Shown here: piece after piece, positions 51,929 to 60,103 of the stretch
Layout: every line of letters starts with the position of its first letter
Numbering within the stretch: the first letter of the stretch is position 1
From: JAAYAY01 sp963674575
Lineage (GTDB): Bacteria > Planctomycetota > Planctomycetia > Pirellulales > Thermoguttaceae
Direction of reading: 5' to 3'
Length of the DNA stretch: 64,000 nt
Assembly (NCBI GenBank): GCA_963674575.2
Contig: CAXXQT010000006.1
Coordinates: 186,001-250,000 of the forward strand
Program-made: the position numbers and the translations under genes
The notes under the pieces: model-generated
What the model was told of the DNA's origin: nothing
Database searches by the model: none
What the model saw: the letters and a program-made list of their open reading frames with translations, nothing else

Positions 51929-53206
51929 TTACTTCGTCCACCCCAACGACATGAGCACGTTTCCGGCGATCAGCGAGAGGATGGCGGCCAGGGGGAAGTT
52001 GTCCAAGCCGAAGAGGATGGGGCCGGGGAGTTCCGGGGCTTCGTGGCCGCCCATGAACCCACCCGCGACGAACCCGATCCCGAGCAGCGTCGTTACGCCG
52101 GTGTAGACCAGCAGGGCCTTTTGCGGCTGGGGCCACGGGGCCTTGAGGGTGGCCGCCAGCGGCAGGAGCATGAGGAAGAAGAAGCCGGTCAGGTAGGCGA
52201 AGCCCGCGTTGCCGATCGCGATCCCAACGGCGGCACTGACGATGGTCGCCAGCAGGCAGCCGCCGATCCAGTTGGAGGCTCTCCGTTCCTTGCGAGACAG
52301 GGCCAGTTTGCCGAAGGGGTGAAGTCGCAGTGATAGATCCGCCAGCGGCCCGGCGAGCCACGTTCCCAGGACGAAGAGCACGTAGGCGACCAACAGGGGC
52401 ATTACCCAGGGGGCGAGGGCCGGAACACTGTTGGCCACCTGGTGCAGGACGATGTAGAGGAGCCACAGCCCCAGGATCACCTTCCATTGCCCCGACTGGG
52501 TCAAGCGTCCCATGAACATGAAGTAGCGGAAGAACATGCGATAGATGAAATTCCGCGACTTGAGCGTTTCCACGACGCCGATCCTGGCCCATTCCAGTTC
52601 TGGCTCGATTCGCAGGGCCTCGCGGAAATGGTGCATGGCCTGCTTCGTATCTTTCTTTTCCAGGTACTGCCAGCCCAGGTTCGCGTGGGTCCAGGCATTA
52701 TCCGGATCCTCGGCCAGCGTGGCCAGCATCTCCGTCTGGGCCTCGTCGCTTTGGCCCAGGTTGCGGAGCGCGAGGGTCTTGAGGTTTCGGGCGTCGAGGT
52801 GCTCGGGATCGCAGGCCAGGGCCTGCTTGGCGCACTCGAGGGCTTCCTTCCACTCGTGTTTGGAGGCGTGGATCTTCCCGAGCAGTTCGTGGTAATCGGG
52901 ATCGAGCGGTTCCAGGCCGATGGCGGTTTGGATGGCTTCGGTCGCTTCCTTGAACTGGTGTCGTCGGGCGCAGACGATGGCCATGCTGTAATGGGGGAAG
53001 GCCACGTCCGGCGCAGCCAGGATTGCCTGTCGGGCGTGGTTGGTTGCCCGGTCCCATCGCTCCCTTTCCGTCAGGGCGAGCGCCATCAGGGCGTGAGCCA
53101 GGGGATCGTTCGGCTCCTCGGCAAGGGCCTGGCCAAGTTCCTTTTCGGCCATGTCCGCCCGGCGTTGGGAGAGCAGCAACTGGGCTCGTGCGATCCGCGG
53201 ATTCAT
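51929..53206 (-). CDS. TPR protein with C-terminal membrane domain
   Basis: 425 residues from ATG 53206, which overlaps the stop of the AAA gene by ATGA, so the two are translationally coupled. Residues about 1-215 hold tandem tetratricopeptide repeats (MAEKELGQALAEEPNDPLAH, LLGKIHASKHEWKEALECAK, HANLGWQYLEKKDTKQAMHH). Residues about 240-425 have five or six membrane helices (VILGLWLLYIVLHQVANSV, ALLVYTGVTTLLGIGFVAGG, AAILSLIAGNVLMSLG). The TPR part probably docks a partner at the membrane. The coupled AAA ATPase, which also has TPRs, is the obvious candidate. Function is otherwise unknown. Confidence 0.85.
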   Translation of the reverse strand: MNPRIARAQLLLSQRRADMAEKELGQALAEEPNDPLAHALMALALTERERWDRATNHARQAILAAPDVAFPHYSMAIVCARRHQFKEATEAIQTAIGLEPLDPDYHELLGKIHASKHEWKEALECAKQALACDPEHLDARNLKTLALRNLGQSDEAQTEMLATLAEDPDNAWTHANLGWQYLEKKDTKQAMHHFREALRIEPELEWARIGVVETLKSRNFIYRMFFRYFMFMGRLTQSGQWKVILGLWLLYIVLHQVANSVPALAPWVMPLLVAYVLFVLGTWLAGPLADLSLRLHPFGKLALSRKERRASNWIGGCLLATIVSAAVGIAIGNAGFAYLTGFFFLMLLPLAATLKAPWPQPQKALLVYTGVTTLLGIGFVAGGFMGGHEAPELPGPILFGLDNFPLAAILSLIAGNVLMSLGWTK

Positions 53207-54570
53207 TTCATGTCCAGGTATTTGAGCACTTCGTCGTAAATGCCGCCCTGATTGGAATACAAGGCATAGTTCCGGGCTGTGGCGAACCACTCTTGCGTGG
53301 TGGGACGGAGCCCCTTGGTCGCCGTCACCAGGTCCTTGGTCGCCAGTGGCAGGGGCTTGCCGTGCTTGAGCGACTCGCGGAGCTTGTTTTCGACCGCCAC
53401 GTCCACCACGGCCTTGAGGTCGGCGCCCGAGAACCGGTGGGCCTTCTTCGCCACTTTGGCGAAGTCGATCGACTCGATCGGCTTGCCCCGGCTGTGGATC
53501 TTGAGGATCGCCTCGCGGGCTTCGGTGTCGGGAGGCGGGACGAAGAGCACTTCGTCGAACCGGCCCGGACGGCGGAAAGCCGCGTCTACGTGCCAGGGCG
53601 CGTTCGTGGCGGCGAGCACAAGCACGCCTTCGTTGGAATACTCGACTCCGTCCAGTTCGGCCAGGAACTGGTTGATTACCTGGCGGGAGCTTCCGCCGCT
53701 CATGTCGGAGCGGCGTCCGCCGAGAGCGTCGACCTCGTCGAAGAACAGGACGCAGGGCGTGTTGTGCCTGGCCAGTTCGAACAGGCCGTGCAGGTTCCGC
53801 TCGCTGTTGCCCAGCCACATTTCCAGCACGTCGTTGATTCCGACGGAGATGAAGGCCGCGTCGATCTCGCCGGCTGTAGCTCGGGCGAAGTAGGTCTTGC
53901 CGCAGCCCGGCGGTCCGTACATCATGATCCCGCCGCCCGCCGTCTTGCCGTAGGCGGCAAAGAGCTCCGGCTGCTGCATGGGGAAGATGATTTTCATGCG
54001 GATGTCGTCTTTGAGCGATTCCATGCCGCCCACGTCGTCGAAGCGGATCTTGGGGCGTTCGATTTCCTTGTCCCACTTGATCCCGCCCGATTCAAAGGCT
54101 CCCTCGCGAATCCGCCCGTCCACGACCTCCCGCTCGTCGAAGGGGTCTTCCTCCTCCTCGTCGTCGCTGATGCCGAGTTGGGCGGCGAATTCCTCGTCGC
54201 CCGCTGCCGGATCGAGTTCCACACCCCGCTTGTACTGGGTCACGGCCGATGGCACGTCGCCCTCGATCAACAACAGCCGGGCATAGAGCACGTGGTTCTC
54301 CGCGGTGGCCTGATCGCGGCGTGCGAGGTCTTCCAGGATCACCAGGGCCTGGGAGTTCTTGCCGAGGCGGTAGTAGACGCGAGCGAGACCGGCGAGGGTG
54401 GTTACGTTTCTGGGTTGGACTTCCAGGGCCGCCCGATACTCGGTTACGGCCTCCTCCAGGTAACCGCTGGAAGCGAGGGTCGCCGCCAGGTGTAGCCGCA
54501 GAGGAACATTCTCCGGCGAGACCTCCACGGCCTGACGCAACTGGCGGATCGTCTCGTTTTCAGGGGGCAT
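53203..54570 (-). CDS. CDC48-type AAA ATPase with N-terminal TPRs
   Basis: 455 residues. TPRs occupy about 1-130 (VPLRLHLAATLASSGYLEEA, ARVYYRLGKNSQALVIL). An acidic linker (SDDEEEEDPFDE) follows, then an AAA module: IRFDDVGGMESLKDDIRMKI, Walker A YGPPGCGKTYFARATAG, Walker B CVLFFDEVDALGGRRSDM, sensor NAPWHVDAAFRRPGRFDEVL and SGADLKAVVDVAVENKL. This is the SRH-type AAA class that remodels or unfolds proteins as hexamers. There is no protease domain. It is coupled with the TPR/membrane protein, suggesting a membrane-recruited remodelling machine, which is inference. Confidence 0.92.
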   Translation of the reverse strand: MPPENETIRQLRQAVEVSPENVPLRLHLAATLASSGYLEEAVTEYRAALEVQPRNVTTLAGLARVYYRLGKNSQALVILEDLARRDQATAENHVLYARLLLIEGDVPSAVTQYKRGVELDPAAGDEEFAAQLGISDDEEEEDPFDEREVVDGRIREGAFESGGIKWDKEIERPKIRFDDVGGMESLKDDIRMKIIFPMQQPELFAAYGKTAGGGIMMYGPPGCGKTYFARATAGEIDAAFISVGINDVLEMWLGNSERNLHGLFELARHNTPCVLFFDEVDALGGRRSDMSGGSSRQVINQFLAELDGVEYSNEGVLVLAATNAPWHVDAAFRRPGRFDEVLFVPPPDTEAREAILKIHSRGKPIESIDFAKVAKKAHRFSGADLKAVVDVAVENKLRESLKHGKPLPLATKDLVTATKGLRPTTQEWFATARNYALYSNQGGIYDEVLKYLDMK

Positions 54571-54772
54571 ACAAGCACCACCGGGGTTGGGGAGGGAGGA
54601 GGTCGGCCGAGGGATGCCGACAGAGAACCTACCGCAAAACCTTCCTTTGAGCGGGAGACAACCGCATCGGCAGAAGCTGCGGGATTGGCTCTAAGAAACG
54701 CCACTCGCCTTGCGTCCGTTATTCTACGGCCCCCCCTGGGCGCCCGCAACCACGGCCGATTTGCCGTCGGCA

Positions 54773-55420
54773 TCAGTCGCCGCTCAGGATCGCCAGCGTC
54801 AGCCCGTAGTACCAGAAGTCGGTGTCGCGTCCGTCCGTGGTCACCATGTAGCGTCCGGAGGCAGTCAGGCGGGCTCGGCCGTTCAGCCAGAAGTGGACAC
54901 CCGTCTCCGGATAGACGGCGCCCAGAAACGCGCGGTCGAAGTCGTGCTCTCCAAATTCATCAATATCGCCGTCTCCGTCGTTGTCATAGCCGTCGTCGCC
55001 CCAGTCTTCCTCGAAGACTGCATAGCCTAGAGTAGTGCCGACGCCAACAAACGGCGAGATTCGAGTGGGCATCTGGGCTCGGACGCCCGTATCAACGCCG
55101 ACGAAGTAGTTCTCCACTCCCGTTCCCAGTATGCTGGTGAGACCCAAGTGTCCCGAGAAACAGGGAGACGAATAGCCAAATCCGCCGATCTCCGCTCCCG
55201 CCGTGAACGGGGCCGACTGTCCGGCCGCCCCAAGATAGAGTCCACTCTTGCCTCCCACATGCCTCGCATCCACCGCCTGCTTGGCCATTCGCGGAATCTT
55301 GTCGCCCTCATAGGGCTTCGAATACTTGGCCGCGTAGTCCGGATCATCCATGGCCCAACGGGATGTCCCACAGCCCGCGGCCAGAGGGACCATTGCCAGA
55401 AAGCAGATCCACCCTTTCAT
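54773..55420 (-). CDS. Outer-surface lipoprotein with beta-barrel-like sequence
   Basis: 215 residues from ATG 55420. The lipoprotein signal is MKGWICFLAMVPLAAGCGTS, with lipobox LAAGC. The rest alternates hydrophobic and polar residues in Gly-rich strands (AGAEIGGFGYSSPCFSGHLG, RISPFVGVGTTLGYAVF, YYGLTLAILSGD), like a small outer-membrane-type barrel. An acidic loop DDGYDNDGDGDIDEFGEHD resembles a calcium-binding DxDxDG motif. No family is named with confidence. It stands alone between the AAA pair and an unknown gene. Confidence 0.75.
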   Translation of the reverse strand: MKGWICFLAMVPLAAGCGTSRWAMDDPDYAAKYSKPYEGDKIPRMAKQAVDARHVGGKSGLYLGAAGQSAPFTAGAEIGGFGYSSPCFSGHLGLTSILGTGVENYFVGVDTGVRAQMPTRISPFVGVGTTLGYAVFEEDWGDDGYDNDGDGDIDEFGEHDFDRAFLGAVYPETGVHFWLNGRARLTASGRYMVTTDGRDTDFWYYGLTLAILSGD

Positions 55421-55463
55421 GCCACCACCCACCTACAAGATTAGCCCAAGTTACCCCTCCACG

Positions 55464-56432
55464 TCAGGCCGCCCGGCGTCGCGGGTTCTTCAGCAGCCAG
55501 AACTCCTCGTCTTCCACCACGTGCTGGAACGACGCCCCGGCCAGTGCCGCTCGAACTCGCCGCTTCACGCTCTTGCGCATGCGGCGATGGTAGCCCACCG
55601 TGGCCGTGAAGAGGGTGATCACGTCGAGGAACCGGCGGTTGTCGGCTAGCAGGGGATCGTCAATGCGGATCTGGGCGTTGTAGCCGAAGCCGAATAGCCG
55701 GCCGTCGATCAGTCCGATCTTGCGGCCTCCCGATTCGATGTCGAAGTCGGCGCCTGCCGAGACCCACTTCCGCTTGATGGCCACGTAGCGGATCCGATTG
55801 TCGTCTTCGTCGAAGAAGGAGAACGTGAAGGTTGCTGGAACTCGCAGCAGCCGATGATTCTGCTGGATCGAGACAACGAACTCGTAGCCGGGCAGCAGCA
55901 CGGCCAGCGACAGGGCAGGGCGGCCGCACCCGATCGAGTTGTGAACCTCGTGGGTCGTGATCTCCTCGATGGTGCCTGCCCAGCGGATCCGCTCGCCCGT
56001 GGAGCGGAACATCTTCATGACCAGCCGGCGATGGCTGAGGTCGGAGGGCCGCATCCGCATCAACGGGTCGCGGTTCATCTGCCGGCCCAGCTTGAACGAC
56101 TGCTTCTTGTCGAGTCGTCCCGAACGCTTGATTTCCCGACGCAACTGATCCCGTCGCTCCTCTTTGAGGGAGTTCAAGGTTCTCTGGAGTTTTTCCTCGT
56201 CGGGCTCCCAGATGTCGGAGCGAAGGCCGATCAGGTGGTTCTCTTCCCACTGGCCCGTCTTGGAGTTCTGCTGGGAGATGTCGCCGCACACGTCCATGTT
56301 CGCGCCGAACTGGCGATCGTCGGCGCTGCGCAGACGCTGGAGCAGTTCCACGTTCGTGGGGTGCATTCCGACAAAGGCCCACATGTCGACGAAGCGATTG
56401 ACGACCGTTTCCTTGGACTTGGTCCGACCCAT
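55464..56432 (-). CDS. Conserved-looking protein of unknown function
   Basis: 322 residues. The N-terminal half is charged and helical (LNSLKEERRDQLRREIKRSG followed by RLDKKQSFKLGRQMNRDPLM). The C-terminal half is beta-rich (YEFVVSIQQNHRLLRVPATF, NRIRYVAIKRKWVSAGADFD, GRKIGLIDGRLFGFGYNAQI). The latter, with a strand reporting on Lys-Ile-Gly-x-Ile, faintly resembles Tubby/LURP-one scaffolds, but that is weak. No signal peptide, membrane helix or catalytic motif is seen. It has its own transcription direction with the lipoprotein gene 43 bp downstream, so the two may be co-transcribed. Confidence 0.7.
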   Translation of the reverse strand: MGRTKSKETVVNRFVDMWAFVGMHPTNVELLQRLRSADDRQFGANMDVCGDISQQNSKTGQWEENHLIGLRSDIWEPDEEKLQRTLNSLKEERRDQLRREIKRSGRLDKKQSFKLGRQMNRDPLMRMRPSDLSHRRLVMKMFRSTGERIRWAGTIEEITTHEVHNSIGCGRPALSLAVLLPGYEFVVSIQQNHRLLRVPATFTFSFFDEDDNRIRYVAIKRKWVSAGADFDIESGGRKIGLIDGRLFGFGYNAQIRIDDPLLADNRRFLDVITLFTATVGYHRRMRKSVKRRVRAALAGASFQHVVEDEEFWLLKNPRRRAA

Positions 56433-57171
56433 CTTCCCATACCCCGATTCTTCTCATTTGGGACGGTCTACCCCGAGAGGGGAGGAAGGACGCATCCCGG
56501 CGTGTGTGCCTCATACAGAAGTCCGGGAGCGGGGGCAAGATCAGATCTTGCGGGAGGCCGTTGGAGTTCACGCTTCAGCGTGCTTCGGAAAGCCGAGAAG
56601 CCCTTGATGTATGATGGTGCCGACGAACAACGCATCGGCCCCCCTCCCCGATCCTGCGGTGATGAAAACGTTTAGCGGGGCGCGATTCTCCTTGTTACGC
56701 CCAATTCGTGCCGCCACGCTGCGCGGGCTTTGGGGGAAACGCAACACACCGTATTCCACGGGCTTACGCACCGTGGCTACAGACGTTTCGCCGCGCTGCG
56801 CGGGCTTGATCTCAATCGTAGCCCGCGCAGCGGTGCGATATGGTTTTAGCCCCAGGCGTGAGCCTGGGGGCAAGGCGATCGCAAGACAAACTGAAAGCCC
56901 GCGCAGCGCGGCGGCACAGGAGCAGTACGTTCACCATTCGTGGTAACTCTTTGTTGCCGTGTGCGGGCACGGTTCTAGCACATGCAGGAACAAAGGCACA
57001 CAAGAACATGGGGATCGCAGGTCACCCAAACTCCCCGTTTTTCGGCCTTTTCATCAGCCCCTCCCCGATCTTCCCCCTCGCTCGCAAGACGCGCTGGGGA
57101 GGGAGTGCTTTGGGACTGACACTGCTTGGTTTGGTGAATTACAGACAGCCTGAAGGCTGGACACCAACGGG
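56433..57171. other. Gene-free spacer with family F element
   Basis: 739 bp without a supported gene. The central part is the family F hairpin element (56708-56917). Elsewhere there is a small GTTCACGCTTCAGCGTGCTT-type hairpin near 56565. The right 250 bp shows nothing recognisable. Confidence 0.6.
56708..56917. repeat. Family F element with 24-bp terminal inverted repeats
   Basis: The left end GTGCCGCCACGCTGCGCGGG followed by CTTT is the reverse complement, with one difference, of the right end AAAGCCCGCGCAGCGCGGCG followed by GCAC. Inside are CCACGG ... CCGTGG, CGCTGCGCGGGCTTG and TAGCCCGCGCAGCGG as opposite arms, and CCCCAGGCGTGAGCCTGGGG. The total is 210 bp, MITE-like in shape. Confidence 0.8.
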
Positions 57172-58026
57172 TCATCCTTCCAGCAGCCACTCCACAACCT
57201 GGACCAACCCGTCTTCCTGTTGGCTGGGGGCGATCCGGTCGGCTACGGCTTTTACTGCCGGCAGGGCGTTGCCCATGGCGATTCCCAACCCGGCGCCGCG
57301 GATCATGGGGATGTCGTTCACATCGTCGCCGACGGCGCAAACGGCTTCGTCCGGCACGTCCCAATCGGCGGCCAACTGGCGAATGGCCGACCACTTGGTG
57401 ACATCGCGGACGGCAAACTCGCACATGAACCCCGTGTACCTCGGACTGCGGAGCACGTGGGTCGAGAGGTTGCCGTCCAATTGGTCGTGAAGCTCGCGGT
57501 CAATCTCCAGCATCTGCTCCCGGGTCCCCATGGCGAAGCCGTTGAACACGCCGGGGGGCGGGCAGGCAACCAGATCGGGCCACAGGAGGCCGTTGTGAGG
57601 ATTCAGACGCAGATATTCGGCCAGCTCGGAGCTCTCGACCTCGGCTCGGGCCATGTAATAGTCGAACCCCTGATCGTAGGTGTCGGCGCAGAGGATCGGG
57701 TCGTAACCCTCAGCGTCGAGAATGGTCACGATCCTGCGGATCACTTCGTCGGGAAACACGTTGCAATGGAGCGTCTGGTGCGTGTGGGGGCACTTGACCA
57801 GGGCCCCGCTGGCCGTGATCAGGGGCACCTCGATTCCCAGGGGTTCGACCAGGTGCAGGGTTCGCGAATAGCGCCGTCCCGTCGCCAGGATCACGTGAAC
57901 TCCCGCCTCGCCCGCCCGGACCAGCGCAGCCCGGGTGGCCTCGGTGAGTTCCTCCTCGTCACTCACGAGCGTTCCGTCAATATCGACCGCCAAAACCTGG
58001 TATTTCAAACCCACGATTCCTTTCAC
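57172..58026 (-). CDS. HAD-superfamily hydrolase, Cof type
   Basis: 284 residues. HAD motifs: I is VLAVDIDGTLVSD (DxD nucleophile), II is VILATGRRYS, III is the Lys in RDVTKWSAIRQLAADW and IV is CAVGDDVNDIPMIRGAGLGI followed by AMGNALPAVK. The C2B-type cap lies between motifs II and III, as in Cof/YidA phosphatases that act on phosphorylated sugars and cofactors. The true substrate is unknown. It starts 10 bp after the stop of the radical SAM gene on the same strand, so it is co-transcribed with it. Confidence 0.93.
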   Translation of the reverse strand: MKGIVGLKYQVLAVDIDGTLVSDEEELTEATRAALVRAGEAGVHVILATGRRYSRTLHLVEPLGIEVPLITASGALVKCPHTHQTLHCNVFPDEVIRRIVTILDAEGYDPILCADTYDQGFDYYMARAEVESSELAEYLRLNPHNGLLWPDLVACPPPGVFNGFAMGTREQMLEIDRELHDQLDGNLSTHVLRSPRYTGFMCEFAVRDVTKWSAIRQLAADWDVPDEAVCAVGDDVNDIPMIRGAGLGIAMGNALPAVKAVADRIAPSQQEDGLVQVVEWLLEG

Positions 58027-58036
58027 CCTTCAAACT

Positions 58037-59821
58037 TCACTCTTCACACTTCATCGCCGCCGCCCGCTCCTGCTCCTTTTCCAGGTAGCCTCGCCCCTGG
58101 CGGATGGTGATCGGGTCCCAGGGCAGGGTTTCATCCATTCGATAGGAGCGGTGGATGATCGCGTCCACGTCGACCTGTTGCTCGCGGAGCGTGTCCCACC
58201 ACAGCCGTTTGTCAATCTGGTCGCTCCAGGCGTCGAAGCGGGCTCCGCCGCGCCAGGCGGCCTCAATGGCCGCGCCCAGCCGCCGGTCCGCCCGGCAGAA
58301 GACGCCTTCCAACAGGCTCGTTTCGATGTCGTGGCACTTGAGCGAGACGGTTCGCAACCGCTTTCTTTGGTAGAGATGTTCCCTCGCCTCGCGGAAATAC
58401 TCGCGCGTTTGCATGGCGTTCCACTGGTAGGGCGTGTGGGGCTTGGGCACGAAGTTCGACACGTTGGCCACCACCTGCACCATCCGCCCGTGGACCGAGC
58501 GGCCCAGACGCGAGATGTCTTCGGCCAGATCGATGATCCCGTCCAGATCGGCCGGCTTCTCGCCCGGCAGCCCGCACATGAAATAGAGCTTCACCCGCTG
58601 GAAACCGTTCTCGAAGGCTCGCCGGCAGCCGGCCAGCAGGTCGTCGTTGGTGATGGGCTTGCCGATCTGGGCCCGCATTTCGTCCCGTGCGGCCTCTGGG
58701 GCGAGGGTGAGGCCCGAATGGCGATCCGTGTTGAGCAACTCGCCGACGGCCCGAAGCTGTTCGTTCACACGCAGGCTCGGCACGGCGATGCTCACGCCGA
58801 GCGGGCGGAATTCCGCCTGAAGAGCTCGCATCAGCTCTTCGAAGTGGGGGTAGTCGCTGGTTGACAGGGAGAGCAGGGAGATTTCGTTGTAGCCCGTGTT
58901 GTGATACGACTGGAGGGCGGCCTCGACGATCGTCTCCACGCGGCGAAATCGCAGGGGACGCTTGATCGTGGTGGCCTGGCAGAAGCGGCACCGGCCGGGA
59001 CAGCCCCGCATAATTTCGATGGCGATTCGGTCCTGCACGCATTCGATGTTGGGAACGACGGGTTTGACCGGAAGCGGCATGATGTCCAGGTCGCGAACGA
59101 TCGAGGGCTGAATCGGTTCGCTCGTCAGGCCGCCGAGCGCCTGGGGCGCCCCGGCGCGACCTTCCGGATCGTATTGGGGCCGGTAGCAGCGTGGCACGTA
59201 GACGAAGGGCAGCCGCTTTGCCAGTTCCTCGATCGCCTCGCTGCGTGTGCGGCCTGAATTCTTCAATTCAAGCCACGCATCGCAAACCTGCGGCAGGCTC
59301 TCTTCCCCGTCGCCTACGATAAACGCGTCGATAAACCGGGCCATGGGCTCGGGGTTCTGCGCACACGGGCCCCCGGCGATGACCAGCGGCATTGTGAGGT
59401 CGCGCTCTTCCGCGGCCAGCGGGACCTTGCCCAGGTCGAGCATCGTCAGCACGTTTGTGTAACAAAGATCGTGCTGGAGCGTGAATCCCAGCACGTCGAA
59501 CCGGTCGAGCGGCGTGAATGTCTCCAGGCTATAGAGAGGCAATCCCTCGTCTCGCAACAACGCTTCCATGTCGGGCCAGGGGGTGTATGCTCGTTCGCAT
59601 GCCCAATCCGTCCGGCGGTTCATGGCCGCATAGAGCACCTGCATCCCATGGTTGCTCATTCCGATGGCATAGGTGTCGGGGAAGGCCAGGCAGACCTTGC
59701 CCCGGACTGTCCCATGGTCCTTCCGGATAGCGTTCAGCTCACCGCCCAGATACTGGCCGGGAGTTTGAACGCGGGGCAGGAGCCGCCGAACCACGTGATC
59801 CTTCAGGGTTTCGTTGAGCAT
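58037..59821 (-). CDS. Radical SAM protein, TIGR03960 family
   Basis: 594 residues. The N-terminal part (VCLAFPDTYAIGMSNHGMQV, then VLGFTLQHDLCYTNVLTMLD) is a B12-binding-like domain. The radical SAM core has the cluster motif CPGRCRFCQA (CxxxCxxC) after AIEIMRG, and SLLSLSTSDYPHFEELMRAL further on. GLTLAPEAARDEMRAQIGKP matches the family. In most genomes this protein is fused or adjacent to DUF2344/TIGR03936. Here it ends without DUF2344, which is encoded at 5100-5729. The role is unproved; a tRNA or ribosome-linked modification is often suspected from its usual rng/rplU neighbourhood. It is followed by the HAD gene. Confidence 0.93.
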   Translation of the reverse strand: MLNETLKDHVVRRLLPRVQTPGQYLGGELNAIRKDHGTVRGKVCLAFPDTYAIGMSNHGMQVLYAAMNRRTDWACERAYTPWPDMEALLRDEGLPLYSLETFTPLDRFDVLGFTLQHDLCYTNVLTMLDLGKVPLAAEERDLTMPLVIAGGPCAQNPEPMARFIDAFIVGDGEESLPQVCDAWLELKNSGRTRSEAIEELAKRLPFVYVPRCYRPQYDPEGRAGAPQALGGLTSEPIQPSIVRDLDIMPLPVKPVVPNIECVQDRIAIEIMRGCPGRCRFCQATTIKRPLRFRRVETIVEAALQSYHNTGYNEISLLSLSTSDYPHFEELMRALQAEFRPLGVSIAVPSLRVNEQLRAVGELLNTDRHSGLTLAPEAARDEMRAQIGKPITNDDLLAGCRRAFENGFQRVKLYFMCGLPGEKPADLDGIIDLAEDISRLGRSVHGRMVQVVANVSNFVPKPHTPYQWNAMQTREYFREAREHLYQRKRLRTVSLKCHDIETSLLEGVFCRADRRLGAAIEAAWRGGARFDAWSDQIDKRLWWDTLREQQVDVDAIIHRSYRMDETLPWDPITIRQGRGYLEKEQERAAAMKCEE

Positions 59822-59896
59822 GAAGCCTCTTCCGTGTGAGAAGGTGTTCCGTGTATCGAGGTGTGGTGAGGCGGCGGGGGGACGCCTGAGTTCTCA

Positions 59897-59972
59897 AAAG
59901 CCCGGCTGCCTTTGGTGGGTTTCTCTGGGGCAGGGCATGTTTGATGCTGGCAAATGTCAGCAGCCGGGCTGG
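59897..59972. repeat. Family D palindromic repeat
   Basis: AAAAGCCCGGCTGCC and CAGCAGCCGGGCTGG about 50 bp apart, in the spacer between the divergent radical SAM and beta-propeller hydrolase genes. The arm layout is the same as in the tandem block near 51.7 kb. Confidence 0.8.
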
Positions 59973-60103
59973 AGACTACCGTGTATTATTGCACTTCCCC
60001 CCCGACAGAAACAGGGCGGCCGCCCAAACCGGTTGAAACCACCACCCACCTGCGATAGGCTGGCCGTCCAGCAAATCGAACTATGCCACCTGGAGTTCAC
60101 GCC

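Noticed and set aside
53207..54076. N-terminal extension of the TPR-membrane frame
   Set aside because: It is out of frame with the AAA ATPase covering the same DNA and is Arg/Pro-rich; the ATGA start at 53206 is natural.
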